DNA of 64,000 nt from Pollutimonas sp036675275. GTDB taxonomy: Bacteria > Pseudomonadota > Gammaproteobacteria > Burkholderiales > Burkholderiaceae_B. The stretch lies in NCBI GenBank assembly GCA_036675275.1, contig JAKFFG010000071.1:62001-126000 (forward strand), read 5' to 3'. Position 1 is the stretch's first letter; each line of letters starts with the position of its first letter. The translations under genes and the position numbers were made by a program. Below, piece by piece: positions 49,385 through 58,001 of this stretch. The notes under the pieces are model-generated. The model had not been told where the DNA came from. It was given only the letters and a program-made list of their open reading frames with translations, and ran no database searches.

Positions 49385-50776
49385 TCAGCGCAACACGATC
49401 TGATCCGGACCGAAGTATGTCCGGCTGGCGGCCTCAATAGTACCCGCGTCCAGCATGCTCGCGGCTCCGGCCAGGCTCAGGCGGGCCAGCACATATTCCA
49501 GGCGGGCCCGGGTGAGGTCCAGTCGAGATCGATATAGTTGATCCTGCGAGTCCAGGATATCGACGATGCTGCGCGTTCCTGCCTGGAAGCCCATTTCCAC
49601 GGCTTCCAGGGCCTCGGCGCTGGAGGCGACGGCCAGCACCAGCGCCTCGATGCGCTGAGCGCCGCTGACAACCGCCTGGTACTGCCGGGTCACTTCCACC
49701 GCGACCTGTTCGCGCGTGGCGGCAAGTTCTTGTGCCGACTGGTCGCGATAATGCCCGGCCTGCTCCACCTGTGCGCTGGTAAGCCCGCCCGAATAAATGG
49801 GTAAGGCAAGCTGGAAACCCACGGACGTGGATGTGCTGTGCTGATCGCGTGTGGAGACCGTTTCGCCCTCGACTTTACGCCGCGCCGCCACGAGGTCCAG
49901 GGTAGGCAGATGGCCGCCGAAAGTGCGGTCGACCTCCTGGGCCGATACACGCAAGGCCAGCTCGCTTGAACGAATCTCGGCATTGTGCGCCATGCTGGCG
50001 GCCAGCCAATCTTCCCGGGAACCGGGATTCAGCGGCTGCGGCTTGAAGTCGGGCTTCACCGCGGTCAAGCGGCGCGGCGAAACGCCCACCATTTCCTGAA
50101 GTTCGCGCTGCGCCACCACCAGTTCGTCCTGAGCCTGGATAAGGTCGGCCCGTGCCAGGTCGCGCCGCGATTTTGATTCGCGCACGTCGGTGACCGTGCC
50201 TTCACCACTGTCGTAGCGGCGCTGCGCCACCGTGATCTGCTTTTCATTGGCCTGCAGCTTGCTCTCGGCGATGGCCGTCTGCTCGTAGGCCAGCAAGGTC
50301 TGGAAATAGCGGTTTATCAGGCGTATTGACGTGTCTTTGGCTTTGGTATCGAACACCGCAAGACTGTAGTCGGCACGCGACTGACCCTGCCGGTACGCGG
50401 CAATAGTGCTCCAGTTGAATACGGTCTGCGTGGCGCGGATTTCGTCGGCGCGCGAGGTGTAGTCCAGATCGCTTTCGACGGTGTCGCCGAAACGGCCGGG
50501 TTCTTCCACCGTACCGTTGATCTTGTTGCGGTTCAGCGTGGCGCTGACCTGAGGCAGCAGGCCGGCGCGCCCTATGGCCCGGTTGGCCTGCCCCGCCTCG
50601 CGTTCGCTGATCGCCGCTTTGTAGGTAGGATCATGTTCCAGTGCTGCCAGCCATGCCTGCGACAAGGTCAACACCTGGGGCGACGACGGTGCCGCTGATA
50701 CCGCCTGTGGCGCAGTACTGGCCAGTGGCATGGCCAGTACGCTGATCAGGCGGGCGAGGACGAGAATGCGGCGCAT
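49385..50776 (-). CDS. TolC-family outer-membrane channel of type I secretion
   Basis: A 463-residue outer-membrane efflux protein with a signal peptide (RRILVLARLISVLAMPLAST). The two repeated TolC halves are visible: LTLSQAWLAALEHDPTYKAA, YDSGEGTVTDVRESKSRRDL and later GFQAGTRSIVDILDSQDQLY and RARLEYVLARLSLAG. It starts 1 bp after the adaptor-protein stop codon. With the adaptor and ATPase it forms a complete ABC-type secretion channel. Confidence 0.92.
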   Translation of the reverse strand: MRRILVLARLISVLAMPLASTAPQAVSAAPSSPQVLTLSQAWLAALEHDPTYKAAISEREAGQANRAIGRAGLLPQVSATLNRNKINGTVEEPGRFGDTVESDLDYTSRADEIRATQTVFNWSTIAAYRQGQSRADYSLAVFDTKAKDTSIRLINRYFQTLLAYEQTAIAESKLQANEKQITVAQRRYDSGEGTVTDVRESKSRRDLARADLIQAQDELVVAQRELQEMVGVSPRRLTAVKPDFKPQPLNPGSREDWLAASMAHNAEIRSSELALRVSAQEVDRTFGGHLPTLDLVAARRKVEGETVSTRDQHSTSTSVGFQLALPIYSGGLTSAQVEQAGHYRDQSAQELAATREQVAVEVTRQYQAVVSGAQRIEALVLAVASSAEALEAVEMGFQAGTRSIVDILDSQDQLYRSRLDLTRARLEYVLARLSLAGAASMLDAGTIEAASRTYFGPDQIVLR

Positions 50777-50777
50777 G

Positions 50778-52118
50778 CTATTGCTCTTTGAAAGACTTGT
50801 CGAGCCGCTCAAGAAAGGGTTTCAGCAGATAACTCAGCATGGTGCGCTCGCCCGTACGAATCAACACCGAAGCAGGCATTCCAGGACGAATGAGATTGCT
50901 GCCCAACAGCTTCATGCCCTCGGGCGTGACGTTGATGTAAGCCCGATAGTAAGGCGTCTTGGTCTGCTCGTCGACCAGGCGATCGGCCGACACCGTGGCC
51001 ACTTTTCCGGGAATGTTCGGCGTGCGCGCGTGATTGAACGCCGGGAAGGTGATTTCGACGTCGAGGCCGGAGGTCATTTTATCGATGGCCTGCACCGGCA
51101 CCTGAGCCTGCACGACGTAAGGCTGGTCCTCGGGCACGATTTCCATCAGCAAGGTGGTCGGGCTGATCACCCCGCCTATGGTGTGCACGTTCATATTCTG
51201 CACGTATCCGTCTATGGGAGAACGAATCTCGGTTTCGTTCACGGTGTAGTCCAGGGCCGCGAGACGATCCGACAGCGCAGCCGCCTCTTTCTGCACGTTC
51301 GACAACTCCGACTGCACTTCCTTTTGATAATCCGGACCCAGCTGCACAATGCGCAGTTTCAATTCAGCTATCGTATTGCGCGCCTGCCCGGCTTCGACGA
51401 TGTCGTTGGACAAGGCCGCATGCAGCTGTGCGGCATCGCGCTCCAGCTCGAACATGCGGTTGCGCGGCAAATAGCCTTCCCGGGCCAGCTGCCGTACGCC
51501 GGCAAGCTGGCTATTGATGAAGCCGATCTGCGATTTCCGGTTGACCTGGACCTGGGTGAGGCCTTTGAGTTGCAATTCGGCGCCGTGCAGGTTTTCGCGC
51601 AAAATCGCGATCTCGCCATTCAAGGCCTCGCGCCGCGTCCGGAAAAGGCGCTCCTGCGCACGGGTGGCCGCAATAAAGCGGGGGTCGTCCTTGAAGCGCG
51701 CCACGACTTTCGGATCGCTGGCGATCTCCGCCAAGCCATCGCGTTCGGCCAGCAAACGCGCTTCAATTGCCTTGGCCGTAATGTATTGGGTGCTGATCAC
51801 ACCCTGCTCGGCCAGCGCGCTGGTGCGGTTCAGCCGCAGCAAGACCTGGCCGGCTTTTACATGCATGCCGTCGCTAACGAGAATTTCATCCACGTTCCCG
51901 CCCTGCAGGTGCTGGATCGCCTTGCGATTGCCCGATACCTGCACCGTGGCGCTGGCCGCGATTCCGGCATCCAGCGGCGCAAAAGCGGCCCACACGGCAA
52001 AGCCACCGAACCCGACGATCAGTACGATCAGGCCCCATACCAGGGGCGCGCGCGAGTCCGTGTCGACTTCGTCGACCTGTGCCGCTCCGTCCTGTGGCTT
52101 CTTCTTGAACCAGCTCAT
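50778..52118 (-). CDS. HlyD-family type I secretion adaptor (membrane fusion protein)
   Basis: A 446-residue protein with one N-terminal membrane helix (LVWGLIVLIVGFGGFAVWAA). A biotinyl-lipoyl-like motif (IQHLQGGNVDEILVSDGMHV onward) follows, then a long helical hairpin (about 130-290) and the C-terminal HlyD domain (IRSPIDGYVQNMNVHTIGGV; VQAIDKMTSGLDVEITFP). It bridges the inner-membrane ATPase and TolC in the periplasm. Length and layout match the PrtE/LapC group. It is the middle gene of a three-gene operon. Confidence 0.93.
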   Translation of the reverse strand: MSWFKKKPQDGAAQVDEVDTDSRAPLVWGLIVLIVGFGGFAVWAAFAPLDAGIAASATVQVSGNRKAIQHLQGGNVDEILVSDGMHVKAGQVLLRLNRTSALAEQGVISTQYITAKAIEARLLAERDGLAEIASDPKVVARFKDDPRFIAATRAQERLFRTRREALNGEIAILRENLHGAELQLKGLTQVQVNRKSQIGFINSQLAGVRQLAREGYLPRNRMFELERDAAQLHAALSNDIVEAGQARNTIAELKLRIVQLGPDYQKEVQSELSNVQKEAAALSDRLAALDYTVNETEIRSPIDGYVQNMNVHTIGGVISPTTLLMEIVPEDQPYVVQAQVPVQAIDKMTSGLDVEITFPAFNHARTPNIPGKVATVSADRLVDEQTKTPYYRAYINVTPEGMKLLGSNLIRPGMPASVLIRTGERTMLSYLLKPFLERLDKSFKEQ

Positions 52119-52124
52119 TTTGGT

Positions 52125-54005
52125 CTAGCCTTTGCCGACAATTTGCAGGGATCCGGCCGCCGCAGGTGCCGTCTGACGCGGCCCGACCTGAGAAGATGCC
52201 GCCTCACGCGGCCCGACCTGAGGCGGCCCCACCTCACGCGGCCCGACCTGAGGCGGCCCCCCCATTCCAGCGGCGGCCTGTGTCTGTTGCTGACGCAAGG
52301 TCTTGAGTACGTCTTCACGCGGCCCATACAGCGCCATCGCACCGTTATTGATCATCAGCAGCTTATCCACCGCCGCCAGCACATTCATCCGATGGGTAAT
52401 GACAATGACCGTCGCGCCGCGTGCCTTGATATCCTTGATTGACTGCACCAATGCCGCTTCGCCGGCTTCATCCAGATTTGAGTTCGGCTCATCCAGCACC
52501 ACCAGGGTTGGGTCGCCATAAATGGCCCGCGCCAGCCCAAGGCGCTGTTTCTGGCCGCCCGACAAGGAAGCGCCGTCGGGCCCCAGGGGCGTGTCGTACC
52601 CTTTGGGCAGCCGCAGAATCATGTCATGCACCAGGGCGCGCTGCGCCGCAAGAATCACTTTGGCGTCGTCGGGCTCGCCGAAACGGGCGATGTTCTCGGC
52701 TATGGTTCCTTCGAACAGTTCGATGTCCTGGGGCAGATAGCCCAGATGCGGTCCCAGTTCGTCCTTGTTCCACTGGAAGACATCGGCGCCGTCCAGGCGT
52801 ACATGCCCGGCCTTCGCCTGCCACACGCCCACCAGAATGCGCGCCAGCGTCGACTTGCCTGATGCGGAAGGTCCCACCACGCCAACCACTTCGCCCGCAT
52901 TCACGCCAAAACTCAGATTCTTGAGAATGGTCGCCTGGCTCCCCGGTGGGCCGGCACCCGGTGGGCCGCCACCCGGTGGGCCGCCACCCGGTGCCGCGGC
53001 GTATACGTTTTCAAGCGCCAGATCGCCCTTGGGCTTTGGAAGACTGACGGTGTCCCCGCGCTTTGGCGCCGCCTTCAACATTTCATCCAGGCGCCGGTAG
53101 GCTTCGCGCGTGGACAACATTTGTTTCCACGTGCCTATGGCCAGTTCGACCGGGCCCAGCGCCCTGCCCATCAAGATCGAACACACAATCATCATGCCCG
53201 CCGTGATACTGCCGTCCAGCACCAGCAGGGCCCCGACGCCCAGAATCAGCGACTGCAATGAAATCCGGACGAATCGCGTGATGGCGCTAATGCGTGCCGC
53301 CCGGTCCGACGCCAGTGTTTGCAGCGACAGCACGCGACGATGCTGGCCGAACCACCGCGCACGCAGGCCCGGCAACATGCCCATGGCCTCGATCACTTCG
53401 GCGTTGCGCAAGTGATTATTGGCGAACGCGGTGGCCGTAAGGGAAGTCTGATTGGCGTCCGCCAGCGGCTTCTGCGTGGCCAGATTGGTGATGTAGGCCA
53501 ATACAAACAGGATGATGGAGCCGACCAGCGTGATGACACCCAGCAAGGGGTGCACCATGAAAGTGACAATGATATAAATGGGCGTCCAGGGCGCATCAAA
53601 CAACGCGAATAGCGCATTGCCGGTCAGGAACTGGCGCAGATTGGTCAGGTCGTTTACCGCTTGCGAAGGGTTGCCGCCGGCGGCCCGCAAATTGCGTTCA
53701 AATGCCGCGGTGAAAACGCGCGTATTCAACATCATGTCGAACCGGTTGCCCACACGTATCAGCACCGAAGAACGCGCATATTCAAGCAGCCCGGACAACA
53801 GGAACAAACCCAATGCCAATACGGTAAGCATCAACAGGGTGGTTTCATTGCCGCTGACCAGCACGCGGTCGTACACCTGCAACATATAAAGCGCGGGCGT
53901 CAGCCCCAATATATTGATCACACAGCTGAAAGCGGCCAGGCTGTAAAACGTCTTGCGGAATCGGTAGAGCGCTTCGCCCAATTCGGTGCGGCGGGATGGC
54001 TTCAT
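52125..54005 (-). CDS. Type I secretion ABC permease/ATPase (PrtD-like)
   Basis: A 626-residue half-transporter. The membrane domain (about 20-310) begins FYSLAAFSCVINILGLTPAL and YMLQVYDRVL, as in PrtD/AprD. The nucleotide-binding domain has VGPSASGKSTLARI, LSGGQKQRLGLARA and LVVLDEPNSNLDEAG. There is no N-terminal C39-like domain. Two low-complexity tracts are unusual: a PGGGP repeat between membrane and ATPase domains, and a VGPRE-type repeat at the extreme C-terminus. ATG 54005 matches the family N-terminus. No RTX-type substrate gene is in the window. Confidence 0.92.
   Translation of the reverse strand: MKPSRRTELGEALYRFRKTFYSLAAFSCVINILGLTPALYMLQVYDRVLVSGNETTLLMLTVLALGLFLLSGLLEYARSSVLIRVGNRFDMMLNTRVFTAAFERNLRAAGGNPSQAVNDLTNLRQFLTGNALFALFDAPWTPIYIIVTFMVHPLLGVITLVGSIILFVLAYITNLATQKPLADANQTSLTATAFANNHLRNAEVIEAMGMLPGLRARWFGQHRRVLSLQTLASDRAARISAITRFVRISLQSLILGVGALLVLDGSITAGMMIVCSILMGRALGPVELAIGTWKQMLSTREAYRRLDEMLKAAPKRGDTVSLPKPKGDLALENVYAAAPGGGPPGGGPPGAGPPGSQATILKNLSFGVNAGEVVGVVGPSASGKSTLARILVGVWQAKAGHVRLDGADVFQWNKDELGPHLGYLPQDIELFEGTIAENIARFGEPDDAKVILAAQRALVHDMILRLPKGYDTPLGPDGASLSGGQKQRLGLARAIYGDPTLVVLDEPNSNLDEAGEAALVQSIKDIKARGATVIVITHRMNVLAAVDKLLMINNGAMALYGPREDVLKTLRQQQTQAAAGMGGPPQVGPREVGPPQVGPREAASSQVGPRQTAPAAAGSLQIVGKG
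52165..52265. repeat. 30-bp tandem repeat in the C-terminal tail of the secretion ATPase
   Basis: The core ACGCGGCCCGACCTGA recurs at 52176, 52206 and 52236, exact period 30 bp, with diverged flanks. It encodes a 10-residue repeat of the form VGPRE-xxxxQ at the protein C-terminus. In-frame copy number change would alter only the tail length. Confidence 0.8.
52941..52993. repeat. 15-bp tandem repeat in the interdomain linker of the secretion ATPase
   Basis: About three copies of a GC-rich 15-bp unit (GGTGGGCCGCCACCC-like) encode PGGGP/PGAGP repeats just before the ATPase domain. It is a likely slippage site that keeps the reading frame. Confidence 0.8.
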
Positions 54006-54226
54006 GGAACGTCCTGTAGACAATACCAAGCAAGCGCGGGAGCAAGCTGGAGACGTAAGGAGTAATGAGGTCCGTTGCTTTATCGGCTGAAAAGCTAACG
54101 GCTGGAAAGCGCGATTCAATATATCACGCGACTCTATGCACATTTGTGACTCGCATGAGTCATAAAGCCGCTTTTGGTATCGAAATTGATCTCGACGTAA
54201 CCGGCAGCGAAGCCGATTGACAGACC

Positions 54227-55723
54227 TTATTCGGCTTCAGCTTGCCGACCGTTGCCGGCCAAATGGAGGACGGGACCGAGGTAGGTATCGTTGATGTCGC
54301 GGATCGGCTCGCTTGGCGGCGTACCGGCGGCAATGGCCAGCTCAAACCGGGCCAGCAAGTAATCCAGGCGCGCCTCGATCAAATCGAACCTGGCCTGATA
54401 CAGGCGGTCCTGCGCCGCCAGAACGTCAAGATTGCTCCACGCCCCCAGACGAAAGCCCTTCAGCGCGGCATCCAGGGCCAGCTGGCCGGACTCCACGGAA
54501 GACTGCAAGGCGACGATGCGCTCGGCGCCGCCGGTTACACGGGTGTGATGGCGCGTTACCTCGACTTGCGTGCGCGCCAGCGTCGCCTCCAGTTCGCGCT
54601 GCAGGCGACGGCGATCGGACCGGGTCTGCGACACATTGGCCGTGTTATAGCCACCCGTGAATATCGGAATGTTGATCTGGACGCCGATCGTGAACGTGTT
54701 TGTTCTTTGGCTTAGCGTGGACAGGTTTTCGCTGTCCGCCTTGCCATAGGAAGCCACCAGGTCCATCGTGGGCGCGTAGCGGCTCACTGCCCTGCTTACC
54801 TCGGTGTCGGCAACATTGACGGCTTCGCGCGCCGAACGGACCTGCGCATTATTGATCCGTGCGCGATTCAGCCATTCGTCCAGGTCCGGCTCGAGCGGCG
54901 GCGCCAAAGGAAACATTGCGCGCATGGCCGCGATGCGCCGGGGAGCGATGCCCACTAAAGCCTGCAGCTGGCGCAATGCAACGACCAGGCGATCGTCCGC
55001 CCTGATCACGTCGGCGCGCGCGATCGCCAGCCGGGCCCGGGTTTCCTGCACATCGGTTCGCGTGCCTTCGTTTTTCCTGTACTGGGATTCCAGCCCCGCA
55101 GCCTGCTTCTCCAGCGACGCGGCAAGAGAGCGTTGCAGCGCCAGGTCGCCATGCGCCAGTAACACGCCGAAATAGGCGGTGGCCAGGCGCACCCCGGTAT
55201 CCTGGCGCCGCGCTTCGAATACGGCAGTGCCCTGGTCGGCGCGCGCCTGCCCACGCCGATAGACGGCATACCGTTCATAATTCAATAAAGGCTGCTGCAC
55301 CTGCACATATGCATTGGAGGAGTCATAGTCCAGGTCGTACCCGATACGCTGACCGGTGAAATCGGGCTCGGAGAGGCTGCCGGACACGCGGCTGCGGACG
55401 TACCGCGCCTGAACCACCGGCAACAGCGCGGCACGGCCCAGGTCGCGTTCCGATTGTGCGGCGGCCTGTTCGCTTATGGCTGCCCGGAAAGTATGATCGT
55501 TCTGTAGCGCCAAGCGCCAGGCGCGGGCCAGATCCAGAACACTGTCGCCGCTATTCCCCTGTACGCTGCGCCCGGCAAGCACTACGGCACTCGCCGCTAC
55601 AGGCGCTACAGGCGCTTCAGTGGCGTCAGCCGTGTCAGTGGCGGCGCACGCCAGCCCCAGCGCCGCGGTCGCGACCATCCTGAGCAGTATCCGCGTCGAG
55701 CGCCGCGGGTGAGGTGTGGCCAT
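54227..55723 (-). CDS. Second TolC-family outer-membrane protein
   Basis: A 498-residue TolC-like protein with an N-terminal signal region (RILLRMVATAALGLACAATD). The repeated halves show VLDLARAWRLALQNDHTFRA, YRKNEGTRTDVQETRARLAI and later KGFRLGAWSNLDVLAAQDRL. The start at 55723 has AAAGGA 6 nt upstream, and its first 89 bp overlap the end of the metallopeptidase gene. It lies 221 bp before the secretion ATPase gene, so the locus encodes two TolC paralogues around one pump. Confidence 0.9.
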   Translation of the reverse strand: MATPHPRRSTRILLRMVATAALGLACAATDTADATEAPVAPVAASAVVLAGRSVQGNSGDSVLDLARAWRLALQNDHTFRAAISEQAAAQSERDLGRAALLPVVQARYVRSRVSGSLSEPDFTGQRIGYDLDYDSSNAYVQVQQPLLNYERYAVYRRGQARADQGTAVFEARRQDTGVRLATAYFGVLLAHGDLALQRSLAASLEKQAAGLESQYRKNEGTRTDVQETRARLAIARADVIRADDRLVVALRQLQALVGIAPRRIAAMRAMFPLAPPLEPDLDEWLNRARINNAQVRSAREAVNVADTEVSRAVSRYAPTMDLVASYGKADSENLSTLSQRTNTFTIGVQINIPIFTGGYNTANVSQTRSDRRRLQRELEATLARTQVEVTRHHTRVTGGAERIVALQSSVESGQLALDAALKGFRLGAWSNLDVLAAQDRLYQARFDLIEARLDYLLARFELAIAAGTPPSEPIRDINDTYLGPVLHLAGNGRQAEAE

Positions 55724-56249
55724 TGTGGTCCTTTCTTGCGGGGGCCGGATCCCATAGCCCCTGTCCGCTGGATTGATCCAGATGCGTCAAATACAGACGC
55801 AGGTCAAATTCGTATTGATGATAGTTTGGTTCCATGCGCTCGCATAGACCGTAAAACGCCTTATCGTGCTCTCGTTCCTTAAGATGGGCGAGCTCGTGCA
55901 CGGCGATCATTTTCAGGAATTCCTCCGGCGCCGACCGGAATACCGAAGCAATGCGGATTTCGTGCTTGGTCTTAAGCTTCATGCCCTGCACACGCGAAAT
56001 CGTCGTGTGCGTGCCCAGCGCGTGGGCGATCACCTGCATCCTGCTGTCGAAGGCCACCTTGCTGATCGGCGCGCCGTTGCGGATATAGGTGTTCTTCAGG
56101 TCGACAACGTAGTCGTACAAGGCCTTGTCGGTGCGCACCCCATGTGCCGCCGGATAACGGCTGCGCAACACATCGGCCAGCTGCCCGCGATCAAGCAGGA
56201 GCCGGACTTTGTTTTGCATGTCGGTGGAATAGCCTTTCAGGTATTTCAT
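55635..56249 (-). CDS. YgjP-like zinc metallopeptidase (M48-type HELAH protein)
   Basis: A 204-residue protein with the zinc motif VHELAHLKEREHDKAFYGLC near residue 117, including the downstream His, as in YgjP/WLM-domain metallopeptidases. VAFDSRMQVIAHALGTHTTI and VQGMKLKTKHEIRIASVF are conserved upstream. The last 40 residues are a polar, low-complexity tail (HTSPAALDADTAQDGRDRGA) whose DNA also encodes the signal region of the TolC paralogue in another frame. A diverged copy of its first 60 bp is found at 57637-57698. Confidence 0.83.
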   Translation of the reverse strand: MKYLKGYSTDMQNKVRLLLDRGQLADVLRSRYPAAHGVRTDKALYDYVVDLKNTYIRNGAPISKVAFDSRMQVIAHALGTHTTISRVQGMKLKTKHEIRIASVFRSAPEEFLKMIAVHELAHLKEREHDKAFYGLCERMEPNYHQYEFDLRLYLTHLDQSSGQGLWDPAPARKDHNGHTSPAALDADTAQDGRDRGAGAGVRRH

Positions 56250-56437
56250 GCTGCGATTGTAAAGCCTTCGATGTTCAGGCTCGGTACTTCTCCGCAGTGC
56301 TGTTTTGGTGTCGACGTGTATCTGCAGCTATTTGGGGCTGGATATATTAAGGGGTAGCCCAGAAGAGTTTGCATCTCTTAAAGTCTTCATACCCATCTTT
56401 CCGACAAACTTCAGAAAAGTATATTTATAGACTAATA

Positions 56438-56453
56438 TGTGTCCATATACACA
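56438..56453. promoter_or_regulatory. Small inverted repeat before the Xre/RES operon
   Basis: TGTGT (56438-56442) and ACACA (56449-56453) form an inverted repeat with a 6-nt spacer, just ahead of the ribosome site of the antitoxin gene and next to AT-rich promoter-like sequence. It is a candidate operator; the arms are short. Confidence 0.35.
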
Positions 56454-56469
56454 CGAAATGGAGCGTATC

Positions 56470-56985
56470 ATGCGAACTCCGACAGCCAAGCCCACAGCCC
56501 GGGAAGTCGGGCGATCTGTTGCTTCAAAGTTTTCCGCAGCGAATTCGATCGACGACTATGTGCACCAGGTTTCTACGGCTACGCCGCTGGAACTCGTAGA
56601 GATCGAACGGCAAGGCGTGCACGGTGCAGTCCTGAAAAGCCTATCTAGAAAAATGTCGGTCCCAATCTCGTACATGTACAAAATTCTTGGGGTGCCCAAA
56701 GCTACCGCAGAGAAAAAAATGGGCGCCGGCGAATTTGTCACAGGGAGCAGCGGCCACGCTGCCATCGGCATGATCAGGCTGCTGGGAATCGCGCAAAACA
56801 TGGCAGAAAACAGCACAGCCGAAATAGCGAAAAATTTCGATGCCAGTAAATGGCTGGGGCAATGGATAGAACTTCCTCAGGCAGCCCTTGGAGGGCGCAA
56901 GCCCTCCGATCTTATCGACACACCCACCGGCATTGATATCGTTGCAAGATTGCTGGGCGCTATAGAAAGCGGCGCTTATCAGTGA
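56470..56985 (+). CDS. Xre/MbcA/ParS-type antitoxin
   Basis: A 171-residue antitoxin. An Xre-like helical domain (VHGAVLKSLSRKMSVPISYM, then YKILGVPKATAEKK) is followed by the DUF2384 toxin-binding domain ending LGGRKPSDLIDTPTGIDIVA, then RLLGAIESGAY. ATG 56470 is chosen because GGAG lies 6 nt upstream; two upstream in-frame ATGs lack this. It overlaps the RES toxin gene by 4 bp (GTGA). In characterised systems the antitoxin covers the NAD site of the toxin. Confidence 0.9.
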   Translation: MRTPTAKPTAREVGRSVASKFSAANSIDDYVHQVSTATPLELVEIERQGVHGAVLKSLSRKMSVPISYMYKILGVPKATAEKKMGAGEFVTGSSGHAAIGMIRLLGIAQNMAENSTAEIAKNFDASKWLGQWIELPQAALGGRKPSDLIDTPTGIDIVARLLGAIESGAYQ

Positions 56986-57464
56986 AACTATGGCGCATCG
57001 CGGCAGAGACTCGCAAGTATTCTGCACAAGACATCAGCGGCGCCGGTGCAGCGATTCATCCCGGACGTTGGAATGATGTCGGCCAGGCTGTCGTGTATTG
57101 CGCCTCGACAATATCGCTTGCCGTACTTGAGACGGCCGCTTACATCGATGATGGCAGTTTTCCGTTGAATCGCTATCTTATTGAGCTTGATGTGCCCGAC
57201 CTCGTTTGGGCGGCCAGGGAAGAGTGCGCGCCGGATGATCTTCCTCCAGCCTGGGCTGCCATCCCCGCTGGAAACGCCAGTGTGCGCGTGGGCGCCGCTT
57301 GGTTGCTTTCGAAGCGTTCGCCCATATTGTTAGTTCCTTCAGTGATCGTACCCGAAGAGAGAACCGCTCTTGTAAACCCCCTGCATCCGCAGTTCGGATT
57401 AATCACCGCGAAGACAATACGCCAGTTCGAGTACAACCGCGTTTTCAGGCCAGGCCTTTCGTGA
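56982..57464 (+). CDS. RES-domain toxin (NAD+-degrading type)
   Basis: A 160-residue RES protein starting with GTG. Conserved residues are seen in KLWRIAAETRKYSAQDISGA (Arg), HPGRWNDVGQAVVYCASTIS (GRWN and Tyr), LAVLETAAYID (Glu) and LLVPSVIVPEERTALVNPLH (Ser and Asn-Pro). Characterised members (MbcT, ParT, Res) degrade or transfer NAD+ or ADP-ribose. It follows its antitoxin with a 4-bp overlap. Confidence 0.92.
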   Translation: MKLWRIAAETRKYSAQDISGAGAAIHPGRWNDVGQAVVYCASTISLAVLETAAYIDDGSFPLNRYLIELDVPDLVWAAREECAPDDLPPAWAAIPAGNASVRVGAAWLLSKRSPILLVPSVIVPEERTALVNPLHPQFGLITAKTIRQFEYNRVFRPGLS

Positions 57465-57479
57465 AAGCGAGCCTGGCCC
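57449..57479 (+). terminator. Stem-loop after the RES toxin gene
   Basis: GGCCAGGC (57449-57456) pairs perfectly with GCCTGGCC (57472-57479), and an inner CTTTC/GAAAG can extend the stem. It spans the toxin stop codon. No run of T follows, so any termination would be weak or of another kind. Confidence 0.4.
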
Positions 57480-57636
57480 GGGTAACCGTTGTAATTCAAC
57501 CGAATCCTTATTCCATCTTGGCGCCGGATATCTTGATGAGTTCGCCGTAACGCTTGATTTCATTGTCCATGAAGGCGGAAGCGTTCATGCCTTCCCGACC
57601 CTGTTTCTTGAAAGTGGGCACATCCGGCAGGCGCCA
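57471..57636 (-). pseudogene. Bug/TctC gene 3' fragment with internal deletion
   Basis: 57471-57579 copies the downstream flank and last 23 or so codons of the Bug gene at 58439 (58401-58509), nearly identical over the coding part. It then jumps to the copy of 58664-58727, skipping about 161 bp. The jump occurs at the 7-mer AGGCGGA present at both ends of the skipped segment. The open frame is broken, so this is a remnant on the same strand as the intact gene. Confidence 0.85.
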
Positions 57637-57698
57637 CGATCAAGCAGGAGCTGGACTTTGTTTTGCATGTCGATGGAATAGCCCTTCAGACATTTCAT
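57637..57698 (-). pseudogene. Copy of the metallopeptidase gene 5' end
   Basis: These 62 bp match 56188-56249, the start of the YgjP-like gene, with five mismatches. The initiating ATG and about 20 codons (MKCLKGYSIDMQNKVQLLL) are kept but then run into the Bug fragment out of frame and stop. It is joined directly to the Bug fragment, giving a chimeric junction between two TA modules. Confidence 0.85.
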
Positions 57699-57719
57699 GG
57701 AATGGAAAAATCTATAAAG

Positions 57720-58001
57720 TCAGACGGCTTCGAGCACCCGCATTTCGATGTGAAGCCCGGCCGCCGTCGCCATGTTCACCAGTGCATCAAGGCCGAAGAG
57801 GTTGATCTTTCCCCTCATCAGGTCGGAGACACGCGGCTGAGTCACACCAAAGAGCTTGGCGGCTTGCGCCTGGCTCATTTCGGTATGGGTAACGTGGTTC
57901 TTCAGCGCCGTCAGCAAGATAGAACGCAGCTTCATGTTTTCCGCTGCTTCCGGGGTGTCCTCGATAGCATCCCAGATGCTGGAAAATCGTTGGTTGCTCA
58001 T
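57720..58001 (-). CDS. Xre-family antitoxin (HigA-like)
   Basis: A 93-residue protein with a Cro/CI-type HTH: AENMKLRSILLTALKNHVTH, then TEMSQAQAAKLFGVTQPRVS and DLMRGKINLFGLDALV. It belongs to the short XRE antitoxin group (COG5606) that partners DUF891 toxins. Its ATG overlaps the toxin stop by 4 bp. A perfect palindrome in front of the toxin gene is its probable operator. Confidence 0.9.
   Translation of the reverse strand: MSNQRFSSIWDAIEDTPEAAENMKLRSILLTALKNHVTHTEMSQAQAAKLFGVTQPRVSDLMRGKINLFGLDALVNMATAAGLHIEMRVLEAV

Noticed and set aside
52165..52265. Regular 30-bp repeats that could suggest a CRISPR array
   Set aside because: The units are directly adjacent with no unique spacers and encode an in-frame 10-residue repeat; no cas genes are present.
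50730..52442. Long open frame (570 codons) on the plus strand opposite the secretion adaptor and TolC genes
   Set aside because: Antisense to two well-supported genes; its product is rich in Arg/His/Gln with no family motifs, as expected from GC-rich antisense frames.
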